Assembly (NCBI GenBank): GCA_029378245.1
Contig: JARKIF010000093.1
Location: forward strand, 1-64,000
Length of the DNA stretch: 64,000 nt
DNA from: Roridomyces roridus
Lineage: Eukaryota > Basidiomycota > Agaricomycetes > Agaricales > Mycenaceae
Reading direction: 5' to 3'
Shown: positions 27,201 to 37,086 of the stretch, one piece after another
Position numbering within the stretch: position 1 is the stretch's first letter
Layout of the letters: every line of letters begins with the position of its first letter
Program-made: the position numbers and the translations under genes
The notes under the pieces: generated by a model
The model's database searches: none
What the model saw: the letters and a program-made list of their open reading frames with translations, nothing else
What the model was told of the DNA's origin: nothing

Positions 27201-27281
27201 GGCATCGGCGTAGACGGCCTGGATGTCGTCGAGGGCGTCGTGGAGGATGGCCTCCAGAGCACGGAGGGTAGCAAAGGTCAT
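24247..27281 (-). CDS. SAM-dependent O-methyltransferase with long Ser/Pro-rich tail
   Basis: Five exons (27281-26713, 26485-26429, 26380-26070, 25979-25462, 25413-24247) encode 873 residues. The N-terminal part (residues 1 to about 190) holds the winged-helix dimerisation region (TLAHVLRLLATHHYVREMS). Next come the SAM-binding motif STVVDVGGGIGSTTMVLAT, the catalytic-His motif VVLHDWPDAFAQRILLRL and the closing MDLT/MQVTFNGQERTLKEI. This is the fungal plant-type O-methyltransferase fold acting on hydroxyls of secondary metabolites; the substrate is unknown. The core ends near residue 535. The remaining ~335 residues are a disordered tail with repeated TLRHVPSSPGLK / TLRHMPSSPVLK motifs, unusual for the family. 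Intron 3 appears to use a GC donor (CAAG|GCAGGT), the only choice that keeps the frame. Confidence 0.88.
26022..26054. repeat. Perfect 33-bp palindrome inside an intron
   Basis: Two 16-base arms (the left begins GACGCGATTGATCCGA) flank a single C at 26038. The whole palindrome lies in intron 3 of the O-methyltransferase gene (25980-26069), so the pre-mRNA could fold a strong hairpin there. The sequence is also a potential recognition site for a dimeric DNA-binding protein. Confidence 0.8.
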
Positions 27282-28008
27282 GGTGATGGTCGGAACTGGC
27301 AGCAGAAGTGGTGGTGGCTGTCAATCAAAATGAGTTCATTGACGCGTCTTCTCTTTTTGAAGCGCGTCGTATTATGGTCCCGATTCCGACGTCCGCGAAC
27401 CGATTCATTTCCACTGGCGTCGGGACAATCGAGTAAGCTCCGACTGCAGAACATTCGCCAGCTGCCAACGTTATTACACCTGGTTAGTAAAGAAAATGAC
27501 TCGATGTAATCTCCAGCTTCCATCCTGCTTACTCCGCCTCACCAACCGTATCGCTCATGCATTCTACTTGTTTTGGGCTCACAAAATGTCCCTGAATTCG
27601 AGACCCAAAAGACCCACCCGACCGAAAATCGAACCGTCGAGTCACCTCAATCCTTGTTCCCCGGGTTTTGGCCTATCTGACAGTTCACATACGCCCTATC
27701 CAAAACACTTTTTGAGGGATAAAGTCAGATTTCGATAGACGCCAGTTTCACTCAAAGTTGAACTACGCGTATTTGAACCGTGTGAACATGTTCTGATGGA
27801 TGATTCGGTTCCGACACTCTTCTTGTCCCCGCGATTGCCCCGCGCTACGTTTCAGCCCAATAGCTGATCCGCTTTACTCTGGAATTGGAGAAGGCAGGCA
27901 GCAATCCGTCGACAAGAAATACAAAGAATCAGACGTGTACTACAGTTTCGGTTCGTTGTGTTCCTGAGCGTTCTTTATAAAAAGGCGAGTCTCTCTAGAC
28001 GCTTTACG
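27282..28008. other. Non-coding flank containing the first copy of a direct repeat
   Basis: This is the 5' flank of the O-methyltransferase gene, followed by repeat copy R1 (about 27448-27865) and the decayed promoter of the NIS1-like pseudogene, with a TATAAAAAG box near 27978. No gene was recognised. Confidence 0.5.
27448..27865 (+). repeat. Direct repeat R, copy 1
   Basis: About 420 bp that recur in diverged form at about 28378-28852. Shared landmarks include TGTAATCTCCAGCT, AAAATGTCCCTGAATT, CGACCGAAAATCGAACCGTC and TTTCACTCAAAGTTGAA. Both copies are followed by a NIS1-like promoter and gene, so the unit duplicated was repeat plus gene. Confidence 0.7.
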
Positions 28009-28345
28009 ATGAAATTCCTCGCCCCACTCTGGGTAGCTTCACTATTCGCAAGGCACAGAGTGCGGTCATTAATATCACCGTCGAAGTTGACCGCCCCGTC
28101 AGTTTCATCTCGCTACACCTAGCCCAAGTACTGAGGAACCCAGGACACGCTCACGGGGTCGACACAAGTCGACCTTATCATAGACGCCTGTGGGCAAAAT
28201 TGATAATATTGCAGGAGAGATATCAACTTCCCCACAGGCGTCTGCCCGCCCGCCTCTGAGATCCTCTACAGCGGACCTTACGTCCCCCAGTTCCGTACTC
28301 CGGCCAAACAACTTTATAGCCCGGATTCCCGCGGAGGCAAACAAG
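28009..28345 (+). pseudogene. Decayed NIS1-like gene
   Basis: The start (MKFLAPLWVASLFA) and the bases up to the GACCGCCCC exon end match the intact gene at 30905, but the segment encoding the signal-peptide end and mature N-terminus is deleted. Splice positions, the CTCACGGGGTCGACA start of exon 2 and parts of the YNGPY region remain recognisable but contain frame breaks and stops. The upstream region also matches that of the intact copy. It is a dead duplicate. Confidence 0.8.
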
Positions 28346-28377
28346 GGGTAGTGCCCAGAGAACAGAATGATCGGTAA

Positions 28378-28852
28378 GGGCCGACTGCCAACGCTATTAC
28401 ATCTGGTTGGTAAAGAATGATTTAATGACTCGTTGTTTCCATGGATGTAATCTCCAGCTGCCGTGTTACTCAGTGTTGAATGTTTCCTCCTCAGAGATGA
28501 CTTGTACAGCTCATGCAACTTGCGTATTTGGTTCCGACGAAAATGTCCCTGAATTGGACCAAAAGACGAGCCCGACCGAAAATCGAACCGTCCAGTCACC
28601 CCGATCCAAATTGTTCCTAGAATTATGGGCTTTCTGACAGCTCGCATGCGCTCTATCCAAAAGACTTTTGCGAGACAACGTCAGATTTAGATAGACGCCA
28701 CTTTCACTCAAAGTTGAACCAGTGACCACACATCTTTGAACCGTGCGAATGATGTTCTGATGACTGATCGGTTCCGGTTGTAAGTATGTAGTTCGAGATT
28801 CTTTCTATACCCGCGCTTGCCAGTGCCCCGGGCTAGGTTTCAGCCCGATGTA
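28378..28852 (+). repeat. Direct repeat R, copy 2
   Basis: This diverged second copy of the repeat at 27448-27865 ends in CCGATG, where the inverted-repeat element at 28853 begins. Sequence beyond the element (from 30750, GATGATCCGCT) continues the homology to copy 1, so the element interrupts this unit. Confidence 0.7.
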
Positions 28853-30743
28853 TGGAAGGCCGGACAGTCAAGCTTGTCAATCAGACGTCGGCTCACGTTT
28901 TTGGTAGTTGGACCCCGGGAACTCTCTCTCACCTCGGACTTGAGCTAGTGCATGCCGTCTTCTTAATGCAATCACATGATTCACACCTAGACCTTCTGTG
29001 TAAGGGTTTGCCCCTGGGCGATCAAGTTGATTCGGCAGAGCAACGGCGCGCAGTCAAGAGCGTAGTCACCCGCAGTTGAACAACAAATTACAAATCGCGT
29101 CTGGGCAACTTATCATGAGTGCCGCTGGCATTCGGTACGAAGAGCCGCCATCATTGTTTGATGCGGCTATCACTTCTTGACCAGAACTCTCATCATCGTT
29201 CTCCTCGGCCTCCGAATTCGACGTCTCCTGGGCTTTGGACACTCGGCGTTGCTTTCCCATCGACATCGGCGACAAATACAACGCCTCCGATCGGATTGGC
29301 TGCTGTACTCGTACTACTACTACCTGGCAGCACCAACCGACGCGCCATGCATTGCTTATTGCCTCCTTCTCCGGCTTATTTGCAGCGGCTGGCTTCAACT
29401 CATTGCTCTGGGAAGCTTCTCGGGTAGAATGGCTATCTAAAGCTAAACCAACCTCCGAGCTATCACTGCTGCTGGCTTGGACATCAATTATGCTCTGTGA
29501 CCGTTCGAATCGCAGTGCCCACTCAACGAGCCGTTCAAGCTTTGTATCTTCCGGATTGAGGCCTCGCAGATGTCTTTCAGTGATACCTGGCAATTTTCTG
29601 ACCATCGTCTGCAACTCCTGGTAGAAGTCTCGGGTTGTCTGGCTTCCTTGCTGCGCGCTCATCAGGCTCAGCTGGGACGCAGTAATCGAACAACGCATTA
29701 TAGACCCTTGGTGGGTTGCCACAAATTCTAGAATTTCTTCCCTGAACCTCCGATCAGTTTCAAAGCCAACGTATCACTCAGTCCTTTGAGCTCAATCGAA
29801 GTATCAACCTGGTACTTCCAGGCTTCAATTCTTCAAGGTCTGCCAGTCCACTGCACACGAACACGAAAGGATGCTCAATCTGAACTCCTTTCAATGCCGC
29901 ATTGCTTCTACTTCGATTTTGCTTATCTTTCAGACTACGCGGAGGGAGCTGAGAGGCGCTGAATCTCTGAGTCGGTTGAGTCCGAGCTCGAGGAACTGTC
30001 CGTGGACGATGGTAAGTGGTGTTCCAGTTCCAACATCACCCGTTGTCTTGCTGAATCACCCGCCCCTCATGTGTTTGTGAAGATTCCCGTATGAGCACTT
30101 CGGGACCAAACTTGCGGCCCGCCTCGTCGCCTCGTCTCGCTCATGCGGCATCTATCACAGCGCATTTACCGGTACGTTCTTCCCTGAGGTACACCGCCAA
30201 AGCTGACTATTCTCTGCGCCGAGACTTCTTCTGACCGGTCCCAGAACTCAACCTAGGGCTCGATACTCATGCCCTGCGCACCCTTTTCTCGAGGTCTTTG
30301 GCACTCGCTGATTTACCGGGGTCACCCAACTGCTCCGCAAGTTGTCCGCAAGTAGCGAGGTGAGTCCCTCTCTCAAAGCCCTAGAGCATATCAGTGTCAT
30401 ACGTCCGCCGATCTCTTGCTCCCAGATACACTTTGAGGTAAAACCGAGGTAGTTGAAGGAGGAATAGGATCTCGAGATCAGACTGTATCCCATCCATTTT
30501 TGCCGAGACCACGGGCCTCGGTGCCGAGTACATCCATCCCAGTCTGCGGGGCTTGCTGGTGAGTATTCTCAAGCTCTGCTGGCTCCGGTGCGACGGCTTC
30601 AACTTGTTGAAGACGCCTTGAATGCATTATTTCTTCATGTAGGCTTGATCCGAACGTAACTGCAAGCGGGAGGTTCCCGGGTCTCATTACCGAAAACGTG
30701 AGCCGACGTCTGATTGACAAGCTTGACTGTCCGGCCTTCCATA
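28853..30743. mobile_element. Inverted-repeat element with 6-bp target duplication
   Basis: The ends are inverted copies of each other. The left starts TATGGAAGGCCGGACAGTCA and the right, read on the minus strand, starts identically; the match runs about 50 bp without mismatch and to about 80 bp with a few differences. CCGATG flanks both sides (28847-28852 and 30744-30749). The paralogous repeat copy 1 near 27855-27870 shows the unoccupied site. Inside are a Gag-like remnant on the minus strand (29066-29722, with more near 30400-30600) and no transposase that I can see. The combination of terminal inverted repeats with Gag-like sequence suggests either a DNA element that captured retroelement sequence or a retroelement inserted within a DNA element. 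The superfamily is not assigned. Confidence 0.8.
29066..29722 (-). pseudogene. Gag-like retroelement remnant
   Basis: A minus-strand frame contains TTRDFYQELQTMVRKLPGIT and RGLNPEDTKLERLVEWALRF, which resemble the Gag region of Ty3/gypsy-type elements in Agaricomycetes. Further upstream on the same strand (30380-30610) is a Pro/Glu-rich stretch with ELENTHQQAPQTGMDVLGTE that fits the Gag N-terminus but is broken by stops. Protease, reverse transcriptase and integrase are absent. It lies wholly inside the inverted-repeat element. Confidence 0.65.
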
Positions 30744-30904
30744 CCGATGGATGATCCGCTTCCGCTCTGGAATTGAGAAGGCAGGTAGAAATCTGACAAG
30801 GAATACAAAGAATCAGCAATTTCGGTTCGTTCCGTTCCTGAGCGGCCTCGGGCGGCCGATTCTTCATTATAAAAAGGCTGGCCAGCCTCTCTAGACGCTT
30901 TAAA

Positions 30905-31392
30905 ATGAAGTTCCTCGCCTCACTTTTCGCAGCTTCACTACTCGCAAGCACCGCACTCGCACAAAGTGCCGTCATCGGGTCACCAGCACCTGGAGCTATC
31001 GTCAAAGCAGGATCGAATATCACCGTAGAAGTCGACCGCCCCGTAAGTCTCATCTCGCTCCACCTAGCCCAAATACTTAGAAGCAACAGGACACGCTCAC
31101 GGGGTCGACAGAAGTCGACCTCATCATCGGCTTCCTCTCATGCAATAATATCAATTTCCCGACAGGTGTCTGCCCACCCGCCTCCGAGATCCTCGGCACT
31201 ATCCTCTACAACGGGCCTTACGACCCCGAATTTCGTACTTCGGGCAAACCACCGTATCAGAACTTCACAGTCCAGATTCCCGCCGATGCAAACAAGGGTA
31301 GTGCGCAGCTTAGTGTGACGCACTTTAGCTTGGTTGGGGCAGGGCCATTCCCGTTGTTGGAGGTTCTTAATGTTACAGTTCAGGTGGTGTAG
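30905..31392 (+). CDS. NIS1-like small secreted protein 3
   Basis: Two exons (30905-31042, 31090-31392) encode 146 residues. The signal peptide MKFLASLFAASLLASTALAQ is followed by SAVIGSPAPGAIVKAGSNIT, DTLTGSTEVDLIIGFLSC, TILYNGPYDPEFR, PPYQNFTVQIP and AGPFPLLEVLNVTVQV. A TATAAAAAG box sits about 35 bases upstream. Unlike the copies at 20287 and 21197 it has no intron before the AGPFPLL segment, so intron 2 is missing. Its promoter and first exon are the source of the decayed copy at 28009. Nis1-like assignment by pattern; an extracellular role is inferred. Confidence 0.75.
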
Positions 31393-31659
31393 AGGTTGAA
31401 TTAATTGGGATTGTAACGCCTGCGCGGCCAGGGCCGCGGCCCATCGTAAGATCTTTGCAGCGACTGATACGCTGGAACTCGATAAAAATTTGACTTGATA
31501 CCTTTAATAAATTACGCCCTCAGCGTACATATCTGCCCGTCGAACGCCCTGTTGCACGCCAAGTCCAACCACTTGCGTGAACCATGGGAAAAATGATATG
31601 ATGCCGATCGGCAATGACATCAATTGCTGTGCCTGAGACCTCGCTTCCTTTCCTCCTCG

Positions 31660-33097
31660 ATGGCTGGCTTCCTCCCATCCCTCGAAACCTTCGCCAAGGT
31701 TCCCTATCCTATCTACCCGCTTATTGCACTCCAATCTTACCGCCTACACAGGGCACGCTGGCCACCGCTGCCACGTTGACCACAGTCGGTATGCAATTAA
31801 GCCCGACAATATTAATGACGCGTCTAATCGCCTCCAGGCGCCGGCCTCCTCTACTACGGCCAAAACTATCTTATCTACCCCTCCGCTTTCCCCTCGGGCT
31901 CTCGCACAGGTGTGATACCTTTCAGTCCCCTCTCATCCGCAGTCGTGGCTGCAACACGCACAGAAGACGTACCCGTCCCGGCGTCGTTTAACCTCCCGTA
32001 CCAAGACCTTGAACTCAAGACCTCGGACGGGATAACGCTGAGATGCTATCTCCTCCCGCAAAGCAAGCGGTTGCCGCGCCTGCATCCTTCTTCGACCGTG
32101 ATTCCTGGAGAAGATGATATGACGGAGGACGAGGTGCGTCTACTTATCTCCGGAATAGAGCGGAAGCTCACTTTCAACTACTCAAAGCTGATAATGAGCC
32201 GCCCGACGGTGATCATGTTCCATGGGAATGGGGGCAACCACGGCCATCGAGTTCCCCTAGCGAGGGTGTTCCTGCTACGAATGCGGTGTAACGTTCTTAT
32301 GATGTCGTATCGCGGGTGCGTCCTTCACATTCATTCTGTTTCACGTCTAAAGCTGCTCAGATACGGCCGCTCTGAGGGCTCGCCGTCAGAACCCGGTCTT
32401 CAAATAGATGCTCAGACGGCGTTGGATTACCTACTCTCCGACCCGTGCTTTTCCAAGACTCGGATAGTGCGTTGAGCTGTTCGTTCTTGCGGGCAATCGA
32501 GTTGACGAGGGACACAGATATTATATGGCCAATCAATCGGCGGGGCCGTATCCATTGACCTCGCGAGTCGCAACCCATCCAAGGTTCCGTTCCCTCTTTT
32601 TATCTTGCGTCCCCCATGCTAAAATTTCACAGATCTACGCTCTCATCCTCGAAAACACATTTACCTCCCTTCCGAACGTCGTCCCGTACGCCCTCCCTCT
32701 CCTCGGCCCCCTCTCCTTCCTAGTCCACCAGAAATGGGACTCGGCGAGTAAGATTCACATGATCCCAGCGAGCACGCCGGTGCTTATGTTGAGCGGGTTG
32801 AACGACGAGTTGGTGCCGAAGGAACATATGAAGGATTTGTGGGAAGCTATTGTTAAGCGGGGTGAAGGAGCGACCGGTGACGGAAAGGGAGAGAGGGCCA
32901 AGTTTGTGGAATTTCCGTTGGGCATGCATAGTGAGTCTTGGGCGTTTTCTTCTCGGCGTCGAATGGAGCTGATGGGTTGAACAACAGATGATACGTGCGT
33001 ACAGCCGGGCTATTGGACTGCTGTTTCGGATTTCGTGGCTGGGTTGGCGGCTGAAGTGGATGATCACGAGGAAAAGCCGCCGCAGACTAGGTTGTGA
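31660..33097 (+). CDS. bem46: Alpha/beta hydrolase, BEM46 family
   Basis: Eight exons (31660-31698, 31752-31788, 31838-31909, 31964-32315, 32361-32466, 32518-32583, 32633-32930, 32988-33097) give 359 residues with consistent phases. After MAGFLPSLETFAK comes a membrane anchor (TLATAATLTTVGAGLLYYG). The oxyanion-hole motif is MFHGNGGNHGHR, the catalytic Ser lies in LYGQSIGGA (GxSxG), the Asp in LSGLNDELVP and the His in FPLGMHND. This is the fold and layout of the Bem46/ABHD13 family, ER- or membrane-bound serine hydrolases with a role in cell polarity in fungi. The substrate is not established. Introns 1 and 3 were placed because reading through would lengthen the protein with non-homologous sequence. 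Confidence 0.88.
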
Positions 33098-33377
33098 GGT
33101 TGTCTTTTTCTTTATACGGAGGACAAGGCGGATTGGGTATCCTCAGATTGCGAGCATTGTATTACCGTATCGTAGATTCGTATTCATCCCAACGAGTTTT
33201 ATTCGCAGTAGAGCTACCAAGCAAGAAAGTGATTTATGGCCGTGGACAAAGGAAATCTAGGTATACAATTGCAATGAACTGGTGATATCAATGGGTAGTT
33301 GAAAGAGAATAGAGATAAAGGGAAATAAGGGTCTTTGTCGAGCCCAGCTCGATTTATGCCACCCGTTTGGATAGTGT

Positions 33378-33934
33378 TCAACTTGCACCTGGGAAGCTCT
33401 CCCCGGCTACAGGCAGGTCGACTGGCTGTTCTTGTCCAGCGTCGACCGCCGTACGCTCAGTTTCGAACCTGCCCGGCTTGCTCCTGCTCCTGCTAATCAT
33501 CCCTGGACCAGGATCGCGGCCAACTGGGGCGGGAGCTGCCAACCCGCTGACGACGAGGCTGCTCGATTGGTCGTACCACCCGTAGGATGGGAGGTTAACG
33601 TTGGGCTTTTGCTTTGACTTTGGTTTGGGTTTATCGCCACCGGCACCGGTACCGCCGCCAGGGATACAAGTCTTCTGGTGCACAGGCCAGTCCTGGTTCC
33701 GATTGAGAGTCGTGTTGAACATTGGGAGGAGAAGGGAGGGTGAGGGAGGGAGGGGAGGCAGCAGAACACACCTTTTCTTGGCAGCCACTCCCACAGTAGG
33801 TTGTGTTTTTGCAACGACTGCAGATGAGCAGATCGACTGAATGAACGAACGATTGAGCGGGAAAATGTAGAGGAAAGTCGAAGGTAACCTTGTTTTCCAC
33901 AGTTCGGTGCAGCACATTGGGCGGGGTCAGTCAT
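33378..33934 (-). CDS. Short MYND zinc-finger protein
   Basis: Three exons (33934-33889, 33836-33772, 33692-33378) encode 141 residues. Residues about 5-50 form a MYND finger: CAAPNC, CSRC, YCGSGC and HQKTC supply the zinc ligands. The rest is a Gly/Pro/Lys-rich, probably disordered tail. There is no second domain, in contrast to the related gene at 35449-36161, whose MYND finger is followed by about 170 residues. MYND fingers bind Pro-rich peptides, so a protein-interaction role is likely. The element at 34117-35446 ends 183 bases upstream of this ATG, inside the likely promoter. Confidence 0.78.
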
Positions 33935-34116
33935 GAATCGCTTATCTTTGGCTGGGGATGAAGGGAAAGAGGACGTTGGTTTCGTGGCGTGGAAAAACAT
34001 GTGTGATGGTGAGAATTTGAACAAAGAGTTCTAGATCTGTCGAATAAACTTTGCGGAAATTCACACCGTGCGACGGCTGTTTTGTTTCCAACTGAAGAAT
34101 ACCACACACTGGTACT

Positions 34117-35446
34117 GGCTGACTTTCCATAAGGGAAATCAAATGTTTTCAACGATTTTTCGTCACTTTGCCGAGCTGCCGGCGACACCTGTCAGGACCC
34201 CGGAGCTAAAATTTCTTTTATACGCAGCTCTGAGCCCTCTACAAACCTTAAATCTGAATGAATCTGCAGAGGGGTACCCCCCCCCTCTGCAGATTTGATT
34301 TCTTCAATAAACTGTCAGAATGACCGGCGTTTAGCAGATCTCGACATTCCATCAGGTAAATGATACAATCAATGCATGCCGAATCGAGGCGACAAGCGGA
34401 GTTAGCTCTCGATTTAGCGGCTCGAGTTGATGACTGATGCAAAGTAGTCACCGGCAGAGCCTCCGAGTGCGTTCGCGATCTCGCAACATGTCAAAAACGC
34501 GTTAAAGACGCGTCGATCTCGCCAATGCAACACTGCCGAGGGTTCGGGTCAACAATGTCTCGATGCCGAGGCCAGAGGCGCGTCGGTAATGCCTTCAGCG
34601 TCGTGTAGCAAAGGATCAGGATGGAAAAACACTACATGTGACCGGTGGCATTTCTTTTGGCTTATGGAAACAAGTCCGAATAGATTTCAACATTGGCTGA
34701 CTTTCCATAAGGAAATTTTTAGTTTTCATGCATTTTTCGCGGTGCCAGCGCCGCCGTCACACTGAGTTTCACCTCGTTTAATGTTGAAATCTATTCGGAC
34801 TTGTTTCCATAAGCCAAAAGAAATGCCACCGGTCACATGTAGTGTTTTTCCATCCTGATCCTTTGCTACACGACGCTGAAGGCATTACCGACGCGCCTCT
34901 GGCCTCGGCATCGAGACATTGTTGACCCGAACCCTCGGCAGTGTTGCATTGGCGAGATCGACGCGTCTTTAACGCGTTTTTGACATGTTGCGAGATCGCG
35001 AACGCACTCGGAGGCTCTGCCGGTGACTACTTTGCATCAGTCATCAACTCGAGCCGCTAAATCGAGAGCTAACTCCGCTTGTCGCCTTGATTCGGCATGC
35101 ATTGATTGTATCATTTACCTGATGGAATGTCGAGATCTGCTAAACGCCGGTCATTCTGACAGTTTATTGAAGAAATCAAATCTGCAGAGGGGGGGGGGTA
35201 CCCCTCTGCAGATTCATTCAGATTTAAGGTTTGTAGAGGGCTCAGAGCTGCGTATAAAAGAAATTTTAGCTCCGGGGTCCTGACAGGTGTCGCCGGCAGC
35301 TCGGCAAAGTGACGAAAAATCGTTGAAAACATTTGATTTCCCTTATGGAAAGTCAGCCATTAAACGAGGTGAAACTCAGTGTGACGGCGGCGCTGGCACC
35401 GCGAAAAATGCATGAAAACTAAAAATTTCCTTATGGAAAGTCAGCC
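34117..35446. mobile_element. Foldback element: one TIR element nested in another copy of itself
   Basis: The outer element starts GGCTGACTTTCCATAAGG at 34117 and ends with the inverted copy at 35446; ACT flanks both sides (34114-34116, 35447-35449). Between 34695 and 35358 lies a second copy in the opposite orientation, flanked by ATT (34692-34694, 35359-35361). Removing the inner 664 bp restores an outer element of about 663 bp whose sequence is the reverse complement of the inner one. The copies differ at very few bases, for example nine versus ten in a C/G run and one substitution, so both insertions are recent. Neither has a coding sequence for a transposase; 67-86 residue frames inside are incidental. 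The 3-bp duplication fits several DNA-transposon groups, PIF/Harbinger among them. Confidence 0.9.
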
Positions 35447-35448
35447 AC

Positions 35449-36161
35449 TTACTCCCTCTTCAACTCATCATGCATCAGCCCTTCAATCATCATCTCCAAC
35501 GCCATAATCCTCATCGGCAATTTCAACCCAGCCTGGATCTCGCTGCGAGAAAGAGTCCTCTCGAGATTGACCCTCGCGTATTCCTCCACGCCAACCCGAT
35601 GCACTTCGGCAGTCCACCATGCGGGCAAAACATTCCCAGCCCGCTCGACACGGTCCATCCACTCGCTAAACTCCATGTCCCGCGCAGATTCGGGAAGGCG
35701 AGCCACAGTCCCATGCTCCCCGAGCTTGAGGAGGCGGTACGCACCGACGAGGTCTGTGTACACGTCTTGGAACGTTTCGGCCGTGTAGCCGAACATGGGA
35801 TCGAAGTATTTGCCGAGGGTGGACATTGGGGCATCCGTGCCATCGAGGTGGTTGAACATGTGTCCGAATGGCGATATCGATATGGTCCTGGATGTTCCCG
35901 TGTTGTTATTGCTATTATTTTTCTTGGGTTTGGGTGCACAGAGCTTCTTGTGAGCAGGCCAGTCCTACCATTCTTCAAAATGTGCGTTCAATCTGATACG
36001 GAGCATAGATCTACCTTTGTTTGACAATCAGCCCCACAGTATTTCGTCTTTTTGCAGCCACTGCATAGATGGGTGGCTAATTTCGAATGAGAGAGTGTTG
36101 GGAATAGATAAGAGCAGGCACCTTCGTTGCTGCAATCAGATGCGGCGCATGGCGAAGACAT
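35449..36161 (-). CDS. MYND zinc-finger protein
   Basis: Three exons encode about 205 residues, starting MSSPCAASDCSNE. The zinc finger is complete: CAASDC, CSGC, YCGADC and HKKLC. A linker rich in Asn and Lys follows, then a helical domain with FQDVYTDLVGAYRLLKLGEH and FSEWMDRVERAGNVLPAWW, common in Agaricomycete MYND proteins of unknown role. The gene ends at a TAA at 35449-35451, and the last base of that stop is the first base of the AGT target duplication of the neighbouring element (minus reading). The bases GTAAGT across the stop also look like an intron donor, so the original gene may once have continued. Tandem relative of the short MYND gene at 33378. Confidence 0.8.
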
Positions 36162-36456
36162 TATGGCGGTCAGAAGTAAGAGTGGTGGTGCATCACTTTG
36201 GGATCAAACAAACTCAATTCCGCGCTCGGCAAGCGCCAGTCTCAACGCTGCTGCCCAATTTCGACACGAAAAGTAACTTCTCCGATGTCTCTCCAAACTG
36301 AATGGGACACTCCAGGTCCTTCTGAATCTTCTGACTCGTCCTCGTACATTTTGTTGCAACAGATGCTCCCCGCGAAAGTCAGTCAAGTATGAGCAGACCA
36401 GGCTGGAGTTCCAAGTTTTCGAACTTCCAAAAAATACAACAGATAGATGATACATG

Positions 36457-37086
36457 TTACACTGCGCAGCCAGTCAGCGCCCACCCAACCGAATCAAAAG
36501 AGATACTCACTATTCTGATAATCTGCAGCCAACAGCCTACAAGCTCGGTCAGACATCCGAAAGAACAGAAAAGCCGGCACATACAACTCAAGAACAATCT
36601 CCGGTGGAATGCGTTCCATAAACTCCTGCACGGGAACCTCCTCCTTCGGACCAGCCTTCTCGTAGTACGCCTTGAAACTCATATACTCGAGAAGCTTCTC
36701 GACGATCACAGCGCTAGGAAGCTAATGATTCAAGCTCGAGGTAGAGTCACAGAGCAGACGAGAGACGCACCGCTGGCTGACGGGACACGTCCGGGCGATG
36801 GCTTCCGCGTAGTTACCTGCAAACAACGCGTGTTCGTTGAGCCTTGAATCGAGACGTGTGGCGAGGCAACGTACCGGCGGTGTCCAACATATCCCTCATC
36901 GTCTCACTCGCGTTGGCAACACTTCGTCGCACCAGGAACGAATATCCATCGTCGCTCATGACGCGTACCCAGTCGTTGTCGGTCTCTGCCGTCGTACCCT
37001 GGCGTGGCCGTGGTCAGCTGATTGTCTCTCTAGGACCAAGAGGCGCCGAGGTTCACAGAGTTCTGAGCCATATCCACGTCGGCCAT
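36457..37086 (-). CDS. ELC1: Elongin C
   Basis: Five exons spell a protein of about 115 residues: MADVDMAQNS, then DWVRVMSDDGYSFLVRRSVA, NYAEAIARTCPVSQR, VIVEKLLEYMSFKAYYEKAG and PPEIVLELLLAADYQNM. This is the SKP1/BTB-like fold of elongin C, an adaptor in cullin-based ubiquitin ligases and in the elongin complex. The last intron (GTGAGT donor, GCGCAG acceptor) leaves a final exon of five bases (TGTAA). Without it the C-terminus would be non-homologous. Introns are about 50 nt. The first intron uses GTGAAC and an AGAG acceptor and is slightly less certain. The gene lies head-to-tail with calcineurin A, 180 bases apart. Confidence 0.88.

Noticed and set aside
24247..27281. A secondary-metabolite cluster around the O-methyltransferase
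   Set aside because: No synthase or other tailoring gene is adjacent; the P450 and acyltransferase lie more than 20 kb away among unrelated genes.
28853..30743. An LTR retrotransposon
   Set aside because: Terminal repeats are inverted, not direct, and the ends do not have the usual TG...CA form; only Gag-like remnants are present.
34248..35283. Two near-identical frames (34248-34451 minus, 35023-35283 plus) as a duplicated gene
   Set aside because: They lie in the two inverted copies of the nested element, so their similarity is explained by the element; they have no domain character.
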